Below are positions 9,461-17,463 of a DNA stretch of 35,007 nucleotides, piece by piece. How positions within the stretch are numbered: the first letter of the stretch is position 1; each line of letters begins with the position of its first letter. The stretch lies in assembly GCA_035547055.1 (NCBI GenBank), contig DASZVN010000139.1, positions 1 to 35,007 on the forward strand, written 5' to 3'. The notes below the pieces were generated by a model. It worked only from the letters and a program-made list of their open reading frames with translations. It was not told the DNA's origin and made no database searches. The translations under genes and the position numbers were made by a program. This stretch comes from DASZVN01 sp035547055. GTDB lineage: Bacteria; Pseudomonadota; Alphaproteobacteria; Rhizobiales; Methylopilaceae.

Positions 9461-11337
9461 TCGGCGGCCTCCGGGCGGGAGCGGCGGAAACGGCCGAGCG
9501 CGGCGCCCTGCCGTGCGGCGCGGAGGCGGGCGGCGGCGACGGCGCCGTCGTCCGCGCGGTCGTCGAGAAAGGCGGCGAGGCCGGCGACGGTCGGATGCTC
9601 GAACAGGGAGGCGATCGGGATGCGCCGGCCGGTCTCCTGCTCGATCGCGTCGTGGACCGCGATGATCTGGAGCGAGGTGCCGCCGAGGTCGAAGAAATTG
9701 CCCTTGGCCGGCACCGTCGGCAGCGCGAGCACGCGCTGCCAGATCAGGGCGACGGCGCGCTCGGTCGGCGAGTCGGCGGCGAGCGCCGGCGCCGCCGGTG
9801 CCGCGGCGGGCGGCGGCGGCAAGGCCTTGCGGTCGACCTTGCCGTTCGGCGTCAGCGCGAACGCCTCGACCACCACGACGTCGGCCGGGATCATGTGCTC
9901 GGGGAGCTTGCGGCGGAGCCGCCGGATCACGCCCGCGGCCTCGGCGGCGCAGCGCTCGGCGGCCCATGCGGTCGCCGGCTTGAGATAGGCGGCGAGCCGC
10001 TTCATGCCGGGCCGGTCCTCGCGCATGACGACGATGGCGTCGGCGAGCGCCGGGTCGGCGCGCAGCACGTGCTCGATCTCGTCGAGCTCGACCCGCTTGC
10101 CGTTGATCTTCACCTGGCGGTCGAGGCGGCCGAGGAACTCGATCACCCCGTCCGGCCGCCGCCGCGCGAGGTCGCCGGTGAGATAGAGCCGCTCGCCGGG
10201 CCGCGCCGGGTCGGCGACGAACTTCGACGCGGTCAGCTCGGGGCGGCGGAGATAGCCGTCGGCGAGGCCGTCGCCGCCGCAGCAGAGCTGGCCGACCTCG
10301 CCGTCGGCGACCGGGGCGAGGTCCTCGTCGAGGATCGCCACCCTGCCGTGGGCGAGGGGCCGGCCGATCGGGAGCGCGCCGCCGTCCCAGCCCTCGGCGA
10401 GGAGGTCGTAGGCGGTGGTGAAGGTGGTGTTCTCGGTCGGGCCGTAGCCGTTGACGAGGCGGCAGCCGGGCAGGCCGGCCAGCGCTCGCGCGGCGTGGCC
10501 GGGAGACACCACGTCGCCGCCGGTGACGATGCGGCGGAGCGGGCGCAGCTCCTCGAGCCGGTGCTCCACCATGAGGTGGAACAGCGCCGCGGTGAACCAC
10601 GCGGTCGTCGCGCCGTGGCGGGCGATGGCGGCCCCGATGTCGGCAAGGCCGGGGCGCGGCTCGCCGACGATCGCGACGCTGCCGCCGTTCAGGAGCGCGC
10701 CCCAGATCTCGAAGGTCGAGGCGTCGAAGGCGAGCGGCGAGAGGTGCAGGAACACCTCGTCGGCGGCGAAGCGGGCATAGCGCTGCCCGCGCACCAGCCG
10801 GACGACGGCGCGGTGGGGCACCCTGACGCCCTTGGGCGTCCCGGTCGAGCCGGAGGTGTACATCACGTAGGCGAGATCGGTCGCCGCGCCGGCCGGCAGC
10901 GCCGGCACGGGCGGCGCGTCGGCGAGCAGCTCCTCCAGCACGCGGACGGCGCCGTGCGGCGGCACCAGGCCGGGGAACCGGTCGGCCAGCGCGCGTTGCA
11001 CCAGGAGGCGCGGCGGATCGGCGTCGCCGAGCATGGCCTCGAGCGCCTCGGCCGGATAGGCCGGGTCGAGCGGGACATAGGCGGCGCCCGCGGCGAGAAT
11101 GCCGATGAAGGCGGCGATCGCCGCAGGACCGCGCTCGGTCAGCACCGCGACGAGATCGCCTGAGCCGACGCCGTCGGCCGCGAGCGCCGCCGCGATGCGG
11201 CGGGCGTCCGCGGCGAGGGCGCCGTAGCTCACCGTGCCGGCGGCGTGCCGCAGGGCGACGGCGTCGGGCGTCGCGGCCGCCGCGGCGAGGAAAAGGGCGT
11301 GAACAGGCGCGTCCCGCGGATAGTCCTGTGGGTCCAA
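9457..11337 (-). CDS. NRPS loading protein: adenylation + peptidyl carrier domain
   Basis: A 626-residue two-domain starter module that activates an amino acid as AMP ester and loads it on its own carrier arm for the downstream KS. The A domain has YTSGSTGTPKG (160-170), FDASTFEIWG (204-213), NGYGPTENTTF (296-306), YLTGDLARR (385-393) and NGK (Lys500). The ten-residue code reads D205 A206 F209 W247 V271 G273 G297 T305 F306 K500 (DAFWVGGTFK), one Ile-to-Val change from the classic valine code DAFWIGGTFK. The PCP has LGGTS with Ser555. There is no condensation domain, as expected for an initiation module. The start is TTG, supported by GGGAGG five bases upstream and by lack of a good ATG. The stop overlaps the next gene's ATG, so the two are translationally coupled. 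A hydrophobic side chain is likely; Val is inference. Confidence 0.94.
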   Translation of the reverse strand: MDPQDYPRDAPVHALFLAAAAATPDAVALRHAAGTVSYGALAADARRIAAALAADGVGSGDLVAVLTERGPAAIAAFIGILAAGAAYVPLDPAYPAEALEAMLGDADPPRLLVQRALADRFPGLVPPHGAVRVLEELLADAPPVPALPAGAATDLAYVMYTSGSTGTPKGVRVPHRAVVRLVRGQRYARFAADEVFLHLSPLAFDASTFEIWGALLNGGSVAIVGEPRPGLADIGAAIARHGATTAWFTAALFHLMVEHRLEELRPLRRIVTGGDVVSPGHAARALAGLPGCRLVNGYGPTENTTFTTAYDLLAEGWDGGALPIGRPLAHGRVAILDEDLAPVADGEVGQLCCGGDGLADGYLRRPELTASKFVADPARPGERLYLTGDLARRRPDGVIEFLGRLDRQVKINGKRVELDEIEHVLRADPALADAIVVMREDRPGMKRLAAYLKPATAWAAERCAAEAAGVIRRLRRKLPEHMIPADVVVVEAFALTPNGKVDRKALPPPPAAAPAAPALAADSPTERAVALIWQRVLALPTVPAKGNFFDLGGTSLQIIAVHDAIEQETGRRIPIASLFEHPTVAGLAAFLDDRADDGAVAAARLRAARQGAALGRFRRSRPEAAE

Positions 11338-11342
11338 GTCTG

Positions 11343-11348
11343 CCTCCC
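11343..11348 (-). promoter_or_regulatory. Ribosome binding site that fixes the TTG start of the A-PCP gene
   Basis: GGGAGG on the minus strand, followed by five bases and TTG at 11337. This near-consensus site is the main reason to accept the rare TTG start. Confidence 0.7.
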
Positions 11349-11419
11349 GAACCGCGAAAATCTGCCGATGGGGTGCCGCCTTGTCTGCGGGTCAATTCGG
11401 CTGCCGGTACCCCCGATGG

Positions 11420-11434
11420 CGGTAGCCGCTACCG
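11420..11434. promoter_or_regulatory. 15-nt perfect palindrome at the glycosidase stop, upstream of the NRPS operon
   Basis: CGGTAGCCGCTACCG, seven-base arms around one base. It covers the stop codon of the glycosidase gene and lies 83-97 bp upstream of the NRPS loader start. It could be an operator or a short hairpin. No T-tract follows, so a classical terminator is unlikely. A TTGACC (minus strand, 11395-11390) nearby resembles a -35 box but has no convincing -10. Confidence 0.3.
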
Positions 11435-12463
11435 CCCCGCCGCAGCCTCGCGGCGGACGGCGGCGATCGCGTCGCGGACCGCGGCGTAGCCCGCCTTGAG
11501 CGGGCCTTCGCTCCACTGGCCGTGGCTGTCCTTGACGAGCCGGACCACGCCCATCCGCGCCTCGTTGGTCTCGCCCCAATAGCTCTCGTCGAGGAGCTCG
11601 TAGAGGAAGGCGGCCTCGACGTCGTAGGGCTGCGCGAGCTGGTCGATGCGCCGGATCCAGTGGCCGAGCGCCTGGGCCTGCGCCGCCTCGCCCTCGGGCC
11701 CGGCCCCGGCCTGGCCGAACTCGGTGATCCAGATCGGCTTGCCGAGGGGCTTCAGCAGCTTGAACGCCCACTCGGGGTCCTCGCCGTACATGTGCCAGAC
11801 CGAGATGTCCCAGCCGAGCCCGTCCTGCTTGAAGCGCTGGAAGATGCCGACATGGCCCCACCCGGAGGTGCCGATCGCCCGCCGCGCGGCGGGGTCGGCG
11901 GCATGGATGCCGTCGGACAGGCCGCGCAGCACCGCCAGCACCTTGACGTAGCGCGGGCCGTAATAGTCGAGCGGGGCGAGGCCGCCGGCGAGCCCCCATT
12001 GGCAGGGATAGTGGCTGCCGTCGTCGCGCATCTCGCAGCTCGTGATCAGCGCGAAGTTCTCGAGCTCGTTGCCGAGCTCCCACACCGGCACCTGGCCCTT
12101 GAAGCGGCGGCCGAAGGTCTCGGCGAAGTCGCGCGCGGCGGCGTAGAGCTGGGCCTCGGACGGGTGGGCGAGGTCGCTGACGGGGATCAGCACCGGCAGG
12201 ATGGTCATGTGGCGCGCGCGGGCGGCGTCGATCAGGGCGGCGAGGCGCGGGATCTGATCGGTCGAGGTGACGTCGACCCGGTACGAGGTGGCGCCGAGCC
12301 CCTTGACGAGGTCGAGCTGCCGTTCGGCCGTGACGCCGGGATAGGAGACCAGCGGGTGGCCGTTCACGCCCCACAGGATCGCGGCCTCCGCCGCGACCGT
12401 GAGCGCGATCAGGCAGCCAAGGGCGGCCGCGGCGACGGCTCCGGCCCGTCCGATGAGCGACAT
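11429..12463 (-). CDS. Secreted clan GH-A glycoside hydrolase (GH39/PslG-like or cellulase-like)
   Basis: A 344-residue exported glycosidase. Residues 1-28 form a signal peptide (hydrophobic 9-24, cleavage near AEA-A). The TIM-barrel signatures are the acid/base region ELGNELENFA (Glu133) and the nucleophile region KPIWITEFGQ (Glu248), typical of clan GH-A families 5/39. In polysaccharide loci such enzymes (e.g. PslG in Pseudomonas) trim or edit nascent polymer in the periplasm; that role is inferred from context. The start overlaps the end of the upstream glycosyltransferase gene by 55 bp, so they are co-expressed. The NRPS loader follows 91 bp downstream on the same strand, raising the possibility of read-through between the two clusters. 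The family number cannot be settled by eye. Confidence 0.88.
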   Translation of the reverse strand: MSLIGRAGAVAAAALGCLIALTVAAEAAILWGVNGHPLVSYPGVTAERQLDLVKGLGATSYRVDVTSTDQIPRLAALIDAARARHMTILPVLIPVSDLAHPSEAQLYAAARDFAETFGRRFKGQVPVWELGNELENFALITSCEMRDDGSHYPCQWGLAGGLAPLDYYGPRYVKVLAVLRGLSDGIHAADPAARRAIGTSGWGHVGIFQRFKQDGLGWDISVWHMYGEDPEWAFKLLKPLGKPIWITEFGQAGAGPEGEAAQAQALGHWIRRIDQLAQPYDVEAAFLYELLDESYWGETNEARMGVVRLVKDSHGQWSEGPLKAGYAAVRDAIAAVRREAAAGR

Positions 12464-13545
12464 GGGTCGGCTTCCCTCGTGCCTTGCGGTTGGCCGCGGC
12501 TCGCGTGCGGGGCGAGCAGCGGGGAAAGGTCGCGGATCAGCCCGAGCTGGACGAGCTGCTCGGCGCCGGCGAAGCGCCGGGTCCCGGCGTGGCGCAAGTC
12601 GAGCGCGCCGTGCGTCTTCAGGAGCTTCGCGTACATCAGGTATTCGCTGCCGCGGCGGTAGTGCTCGTGCCGCCCGCACTCGACCGCGACCTTGGCGGCG
12701 AAATCGGCGAGGAACTTGTAGTGCAGCAGCACTGCGTTCTCGTGGAACGGCCGGGCCCCGATCGCGGTGTGGACGTTGGCGTAGAGGGCGCCTGAGCCGG
12801 CGCGGACCAGCGGCACCTTGCTGAGGTTCGGCATCTGGCGCGGCATCAATGCCACGAGGAGCGGCAGCAGCGCGTCCGGCGTGAACGGCAGCACCCGGTC
12901 GAACTGCCCGCGCAGCAGGTAGGCGAGCCACCCGCTCCGCCGCTCGCGGTCGAGGCTCGACAGCAGGCGGAGCCGCGGTCCGCCGAGGACCTCGATGCCG
13001 GGGGCGGGCGGCTGCCACGGCCGCGTCGGCGGCCGGCGGAAGACGTATTCGCCGTCGAAGCACGGCGCCGCCGCCATGAGGTCGGCGCCCGCGGGCGCGC
13101 TCTCCAGCGGGCCGTCGGGATACATGTCGAGCATGAAGGCCAGCGCGGCGGTGGCGTCCTCCGCCTCGGCGTCGGCGAGAAGGCTTCGGAGCGGGCGGGC
13201 GGGCCACCCGCGATAGACCAGAAGCTCGTCGGCGTCGGCGAACAGGATCCAGGTGCCGGGGCGGACCAGGCGATGCAGGTCCGTCAGCCATTCGATGCCG
13301 CAGTTCGCGGCGGCGAAGCTGCCGTCGCTGCGGAGCGCGACGACGTCCGGCTGCGCCTCCAGGAACTCCTGGCCGCCGTCGGTCGAGCCGTTGTCGACCA
13401 CGACGAAGCGCTCGACGCCGATCGCGCGATAGTGGGCGAGCCAGGCGCCGAGGCGCCGGCGCTCGTTCCGCACCGGCGCGAAGCCGACCGGACCCTGCCC
13501 GATGCGGTCCAGCCGCGCGACGACGTCCTCGGTGATGATCGCCAT
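12409..13545 (-). CDS. Glycosyltransferase, GT2-like (Glyco_tranf_2_4 type)
   Basis: A 378-residue cytoplasmic glycosyltransferase. It opens with FAPVRNERRRLGAWLAHYRA and VVVDNGSTDGG, the nucleotide-sugar fold typical of the Glyco_tranf_2_4/GT92-like group. The acidic metal site is FADADEL. The ATG at 13545 is chosen because the recognisable fold begins directly after it; an in-frame ATG at 13626 would add 27 unconserved residues. The tail after about residue 330 is Pro/Arg-rich and overlaps the downstream glycosidase gene. The sugar and acceptor are unknown. It is divergent from the initiating sugar transferase gene across about 200 bp. Confidence 0.88.
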   Translation of the reverse strand: MAIITEDVVARLDRIGQGPVGFAPVRNERRRLGAWLAHYRAIGVERFVVVDNGSTDGGQEFLEAQPDVVALRSDGSFAAANCGIEWLTDLHRLVRPGTWILFADADELLVYRGWPARPLRSLLADAEAEDATAALAFMLDMYPDGPLESAPAGADLMAAAPCFDGEYVFRRPPTRPWQPPAPGIEVLGGPRLRLLSSLDRERRSGWLAYLLRGQFDRVLPFTPDALLPLLVALMPRQMPNLSKVPLVRAGSGALYANVHTAIGARPFHENAVLLHYKFLADFAAKVAVECGRHEHYRRGSEYLMYAKLLKTHGALDLRHAGTRRFAGAEQLVQLGLIRDLSPLLAPHASRGQPQGTREADPCRSSDGPEPSPRPPLAA

Positions 13546-13644
13546 GGTGGTCCCGCGGGCCGCGAAGGCGACAGCATATGGGGGCCACCCCGCCGCTGGC
13601 GCCTCACCGAAGGACGATTGCGGCATCGCCCGGCGGGGTTAGCT

Positions 13645-13656
13645 CGGCCGAATGGC
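13645..13656 (+). promoter_or_regulatory. 12-mer shared with the other divergent polysaccharide promoter region (copy 1)
   Basis: CGGCCGAATGGC occurs here, 88 bp before the sugar transferase start, and in reverse orientation at 19952-19963 in the other divergent spacer of the locus. Both copies are followed within a few bases by CCGCG. It could be a common operator or chance in GC-rich DNA. Confidence 0.25.
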
Positions 13657-13743
13657 ACAGCCGCGCTTACGCCCTTTGCCCGTCTGTGCCGGGCGGGGCT
13701 TTGTCCGGAAGATCGCGGTCCGACGTGGCAGCCGGCAGGTGCG

Positions 13744-14472
13744 ATGCTGCAAATCGACCAACCCCTTTCCACGGCCAGCACCACGCCTGCCTTGCCGGCG
13801 GCGTCCGAGGCGGTTCTGGCGCGGGTGCCCCGTGGCGGGCCGGCCTCGTCGACGCCCCGCGTCGGCGGGACGACCAAGCGGCTGATGGACCTCGTGCTCG
13901 CGAGCGTGGCGCTGGTCCTGCTCGCGCCGGTGATGCTGGCGACGGCGCTCGCGATCCGCCTAGTCATGGGCGGGCCGGTCGTCTTCACCCACCCGCGGGT
14001 GGGGCGGAACGGCCGGCTCTTCCGCTGCTGCAAGTTCCGCACCATGGTCGCGGACGGCGACGCCGTGCTCCAGCGCCATCTCGAGCGCGACGCCGCCGCG
14101 GCGCTCGAGTGGCGCGAGACCCGCAAGCTTCGGAACGATCCCCGCGTGACGCCGCTCGGCCGGGCGCTCCGCAAGTCGAGCCTCGACGAGCTGCCCCAGC
14201 TCTTCAACGTCATCCGCGGCGAGATGAGCTGCGTCGGCCCGCGGCCGATCGTCGGCGAGGAGCTCGCCCGCTACGGCACCGCCGCCGCGGCCTATCTCAG
14301 CGTCCGTCCCGGCGTCACCGGGGCCTGGCAGGTCGGCGGGCGGAGCAGCCTGAGCTACGAGGCCCGCGTCGCGCTCGACCGCGCCTATGTCCAGAACTGG
14401 TCGCTGTGGGGCGACGTGGTCATCATCCTGCGCACCATCCCGGCGCTGATGAGTCATGGCGACGCCGCCTGA
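13744..14472 (+). CDS. Initiating sugar-phosphate transferase (ExoY/bacterial sugar transferase family)
   Basis: A 242-residue member of the monotopic phosphoglycosyl transferase family. It transfers a hexose-1-phosphate from a UDP-sugar to undecaprenyl phosphate, the first committed step of repeat-unit assembly at the inner membrane face. It has one membrane segment (about 47-74), then FRCCKFRTM, the catalytic Asp-Glu pair in KSSLDELPQLFN (D148, E149), RGEMSCVGPRP (158-168), RPGVTGAWQV and a C-terminal WS.WGDVVIILRT. It has the short ExoY layout without the four extra helices of WbaP/WcaJ. The ATG at 13744 is preferred over much earlier in-frame starts because upstream sequence is antisense to the divergent glycosyltransferase. 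A poor Shine-Dalgarno (GGCAGG) precedes it. Confidence 0.95.
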   Translation: MLQIDQPLSTASTTPALPAASEAVLARVPRGGPASSTPRVGGTTKRLMDLVLASVALVLLAPVMLATALAIRLVMGGPVVFTHPRVGRNGRLFRCCKFRTMVADGDAVLQRHLERDAAAALEWRETRKLRNDPRVTPLGRALRKSSLDELPQLFNVIRGEMSCVGPRPIVGEELARYGTAAAAYLSVRPGVTGAWQVGGRSSLSYEARVALDRAYVQNWSLWGDVVIILRTIPALMSHGDAA

Positions 14473-14503
14473 CCGCCGGGAACGCCATGGCTCCTCGAGT
14501 CGC

Positions 14504-14576
14504 CATCCCGCTCCAGCTTCTTGTTCGGGCAGGCTCTCCTTCCGCGCACCGCGGCACGCCTTTCGGGATCGTGCTC
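14504..14576 (-). repeat. Rhizobial-type intergenic repeat
   Basis: On the minus strand it runs from GAGCACGATCCCGAAAGG to GAACAAGAAGCTGGAGCGGG and ATG. This resembles a short repeat (GAGCATGATCC...AAAGC.GGATG) I recall as scattered between genes in Bradyrhizobium and relatives. It fills the gap after the sugar transferase and touches the stop codon of the small membrane-protein gene. The assignment is from memory. Confidence 0.6.
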
Positions 14577-14827
14577 TAGCGGCGGAGCAGGCTCCGGCCG
14601 AACAGGGCGACGAGATAGCCGAGCTGCACGACGACGACGCAGGCGAGCGCGAAGAGCGCGGTCGTTCCCGCATCCCAATGGCCCGCGACCGCGCGCGCGA
14701 CGCCCGCCGCCAGCGCTGCCGCGCTCGCCGCGAGCAGCGCCGCGGCACGGTAACGCAGGCCGAGCAGGATGCCGGCCACGCCGGCAGCCGCGACGACAGC
14801 GATCGAGAGCAGGGCGGCCTCCTCCAA
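14576..14827 (-). CDS. Small hypothetical membrane protein
   Basis: About 83 residues if started at TTG 14827 (GAAGG five bases upstream), or 114 from the ATG at 14920. The protein is almost entirely hydrophobic, with about three membrane helices (AALLSIAVVAAAGVAGILLG; AALLAASAAALAAGVARAV; TTALFALACVVVVQLGYLV) and a basic C-terminus. I do not recognise a family. It lies antisense between the sugar transferase and the polymerase-like gene. The longer form would overlap the start of the divergent polymerase gene by 8 bp and add a non-hydrophobic lead, so the shorter form is preferred. It may be an accessory membrane protein of the polysaccharide system, but this rests on position only. Confidence 0.5.
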   Translation of the reverse strand: MEEAALLSIAVVAAAGVAGILLGLRYRAAALLAASAAALAAGVARAVAGHWDAGTTALFALACVVVVQLGYLVALFGRSLLRR

Positions 14828-14912
14828 AGCGCCTTCGTCCCCACCAGAGCAGAACCGGCCGCGCGAATGAAGCCACCACGGGCCGCTATGCACGGCCGGC
14901 TGGGTTGCTGAG

Positions 14913-16352
14913 ATGAGCATTTCGCCCGCCGGGCTTCTGGTGTGCCTCGGGCTGCTCGCGCTCGGGTGGCGGCTCGGGGCGCCGCTCGTCGTGCCGATGT
15001 TCGCCGCGCTCGCCTTCGGCTCGACCGCGGTCGCGACATTGTCGGCGCTCGGCGGATCGTCGCCCCAGATCTATGTCGTCTTCGCCGCGGCGTTCCTCGT
15101 GGCGACCCTCCTGCGCCGCCGCCTCCTGGCCGATCTCCGGGCGCTGTTCGTCACCGACTGGACGGCCTCGATCGTCGTGATCCTCCTGGTCTACGTGGCG
15201 GCGAGCTCCTTCATCCTGCCGCGGCTGTTCGCCGGGCAGACCACCGCCTTCGTCCCGTCCGAGGGCCGGATCGTCGAGGTGATGCTGGCGCCGAGCAACG
15301 GCAACGTCACCCAGGTGGCCTATTTCGCGCTCGGCTGCCTCAGCTATTTCACCGTGAGCGTGGCCCTGCTCCGGCACCGCAACCTCGACGCCTTTCGCCT
15401 CGGCTTCTTCAGCTTCGCCCTCTTCAACGCCGCCCTCGGCCTGATCGACCTCGCCGGCAAGATGGGCCGGATGGGCGACCTGCTCCTGCCCATCCGCACC
15501 GCGAGCTACCAACTGCTGACCAACGTGGAGGAGTCGGGGTTCTGGCGCATCGCCGGCGGCTTCGCCGAAGCCTCGGGCTTTGCCGCGGCGGCGCTCGCCT
15601 GCCTCGGCTTCGCCTTCTGCTACTGGCGTGCCGGGGGCGGGCGCGCCGCGCTGATGCTGACGCTGGTGCTGCTGGCGCTGGTGCTGCTGTCGACGTCGAG
15701 CACGGCCTACGTGTCGCTGGCGCTGGTCGCGACGCCGGTCGCGCTCGGGCTGCTGCTGCGCGGCCTGGCGGGCCGGCTCGTCCGCCGCGACCTCGTGGTG
15801 ATGGCGATCATCGCGGTCTGCCTCGTCGCCGGGGTCGCGGTCGCCATCCTGCAGCCGTCGGTGGTCGACCAGATCGTCCAGTTGTTCCAGTCGACCCTGC
15901 TCGACAAGGCGCAGTCGTCCTCGGGCCAGGAGCGCTCGTACTGGAACAGCCGCAGCATTACGGCGCTGTTCGACACCGATGGATTGGGGGTCGGCTTCGG
16001 GAGTTCGCGCGCGTCGAGCTGGGCGGTGGCGCTGCTGTCGCAGACCGGGCTGATCGGCGCGCTCCTGGTCGCGCTCCTGCTGCTGCGCATCCTGCCGCCG
16101 CTGAAAGCGCAGCGCGGCGACGACGTGGCGCTGATCGCGCTCCATGGCGGGGCCCGCGGGGCGGTGCTGGCGGGGCTGGTGGCGATCGGAGTGTCGAGCG
16201 GCAGCGCCGATCCGGGCCTGTTGTTCTTCGTCGGCCTCGCGGTCTGCAATGCCTGCCGGCGCGAGGTGATGGCGCGTCGCCTGCCGCGGCGGGCGCGCGC
16301 CGCGGCCGCGCCGATGCCGTTCATTCCGCGGCCCGCACGAGCGCCGGGGTGA
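14913..16352 (+). CDS. Polysaccharide polymerase / O-antigen ligase-like membrane protein (Wzy-like)
   Basis: A 479-residue inner-membrane protein with about ten or more predicted helices. It has a large loop near residues 310-360 (VDQIVQLFQSTLLDKAQSSS, QERSYWNSRS) before the last helices, the pattern of Wzy polymerases and O-antigen ligases, which carry catalytic arginines in periplasmic loops. Sequence conservation in this family is weak, so the call rests on topology, the loop position and context next to an initiating sugar transferase, co-polymerase and export protein. ATG at 14913. The 3' end overlaps the convergent glycosyltransferase gene by 32 bp. Confidence 0.8.
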   Translation: MSISPAGLLVCLGLLALGWRLGAPLVVPMFAALAFGSTAVATLSALGGSSPQIYVVFAAAFLVATLLRRRLLADLRALFVTDWTASIVVILLVYVAASSFILPRLFAGQTTAFVPSEGRIVEVMLAPSNGNVTQVAYFALGCLSYFTVSVALLRHRNLDAFRLGFFSFALFNAALGLIDLAGKMGRMGDLLLPIRTASYQLLTNVEESGFWRIAGGFAEASGFAAAALACLGFAFCYWRAGGGRAALMLTLVLLALVLLSTSSTAYVSLALVATPVALGLLLRGLAGRLVRRDLVVMAIIAVCLVAGVAVAILQPSVVDQIVQLFQSTLLDKAQSSSGQERSYWNSRSITALFDTDGLGVGFGSSRASSWAVALLSQTGLIGALLVALLLLRILPPLKAQRGDDVALIALHGGARGAVLAGLVAIGVSSGSADPGLLFFVGLAVCNACRREVMARRLPRRARAAAAPMPFIPRPARAPG

Positions 16353-17463
16353 TGCTGTCGGCCACGCCGTCGAGCCGCGCCATCAGGTCGAGATAGGCCT
16401 CGGCCGAGCGCTGCCACGAGAAGCGTCGCGCCCGGGCGGCGCCCGCGGCGGCCAGGCGGCGCCGCAGCGTCGCGTCGTCGCGGAGGCGGAGCAGGGCCGC
16501 GCGCCACGCGGGCGGATCGTCGGGCGCGGCGTAGAGCGCCGCCTCGCCGCAGATCTCGGGCATGCTGGCCCGGTTCGAGGCGACGACCGGGCAGCCCAGC
16601 GCCATCGCCTCCAGCGGCGGCAGGCCGAAGCCCTCGCTGAACGACGGAAACAGCAGGCAGAGCGCGCCGCCGAGAAGCTCGGCCAGCGCCGCGTCCGACA
16701 GGCGGCCGAGCCACGTCACCCGGTCGCTGTTCGCCGCCGGCGCGGCGGCGAACACGGCGCGATCCAGCGCCCCGGCGACCGCGATCCGGATGCCGGTGCC
16801 CTCCAGGAGGTCGGCGAGCGCCAGGACCAGCGCGAGGTTCTTGTGCGGCGCCGGGCTGCCGAGGACGAGGGCGAAGGTGCCGAGCGCCGCGGTTCCGCCG
16901 CCGGCAGGCGCCCAGGTGCGGACATGCTCGTGGCCGTCGGGAATGACCTCGGCGACGGGTGTGCGCACCACCCTGTGGGCGAGGAGCCGCGCGGCCGAAT
17001 AATGCGAGACGGTGGCGATCGCCGCGGCGCGGCGCCCGAGCGCCGGCAGCAGCGTCCGGTAGAGCCCGCGGAAGCGCCGCGAATAGCTCGCCGGGTAGTC
17101 CCACACGCTGGTGTCGTGGATGCAGACGATCTGGCGTCCGAGCACGAGCGGCCCGGTGTTGCAGAGGCTGAGGATGGCGCCGCGGGCGGCGAAGGGCAGC
17201 ACGAGCTGCTCCCAGGCCTGGCCCGTGCCGCGGCCGGCGCGGCGCACCGCGATCGCCGCGAGCGGCGGCGGCGTGGCCGCCTGCGGCATCACCAGCTCGA
17301 CCTCGAGGTCGCGCGCGAGCGGGTGGCCCGAGACGATCAGCCCGTCGAGCGCGCCGAGGATCTCGCGGCCGTAGCGCTGCACGCCGGTCACGGGCTGGGC
17401 GAGGAAGCGGCCGTTGACCGTCCATCGCCGCTGCGGCGCATCGCGGGCGGGCCGCGCGCTCAT
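16321..17463 (-). CDS. Glycosyltransferase family 1 (GT4-like), paralogue of its neighbour
   Basis: A 380-residue retaining GT-B glycosyltransferase. The N-terminal half opens with RRWTVNGRFLAQPVTGVQRY. The C-terminal nucleotide-sugar half has LVLGSPAPHKNLALVL, the EX7E site SEGFGLPPLEAMALGCPVVA and FSWQRSAEAYLDLM. It transfers a sugar from an NDP donor to the lipid-linked repeat unit; the specific sugar is unknown. It is closely related along its whole length to the gene at 17460-18617, pointing to tandem duplication. The ATG at 17463 overlaps that gene's stop (ATGA), so translation is coupled. The stop overlaps the polymerase gene tail on the other strand by 32 bp. Confidence 0.93.
   Translation of the reverse strand: MSARPARDAPQRRWTVNGRFLAQPVTGVQRYGREILGALDGLIVSGHPLARDLEVELVMPQAATPPPLAAIAVRRAGRGTGQAWEQLVLPFAARGAILSLCNTGPLVLGRQIVCIHDTSVWDYPASYSRRFRGLYRTLLPALGRRAAAIATVSHYSAARLLAHRVVRTPVAEVIPDGHEHVRTWAPAGGGTAALGTFALVLGSPAPHKNLALVLALADLLEGTGIRIAVAGALDRAVFAAAPAANSDRVTWLGRLSDAALAELLGGALCLLFPSFSEGFGLPPLEAMALGCPVVASNRASMPEICGEAALYAAPDDPPAWRAALLRLRDDATLRRRLAAAGAARARRFSWQRSAEAYLDLMARLDGVADSITPALVRAAE

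Noticed and set aside
3326..9988. Long open frames on the plus strand opposite the megasynthase (3326-6052, 6233-9988)
   Set aside because: They are low-complexity Arg/Gly/Glu/Asp-rich translations antisense to well-conserved domains, typical of GC-rich DNA.
9461..11395. Upstream in-frame extension of the large megasynthase to an ATG at 11395
   Set aside because: The extra 645 residues are an Arg/Ala/Pro-rich shadow of the A-PCP gene in another frame. The KS domain begins just after the ATG at 9460, which overlaps the upstream stop.
11367..11395. Promoter (TTGACC -35) in front of the NRPS loader
   Set aside because: At 17 bases spacing the -10 hexamer is CCCATC, which has almost no match to TATAAT.
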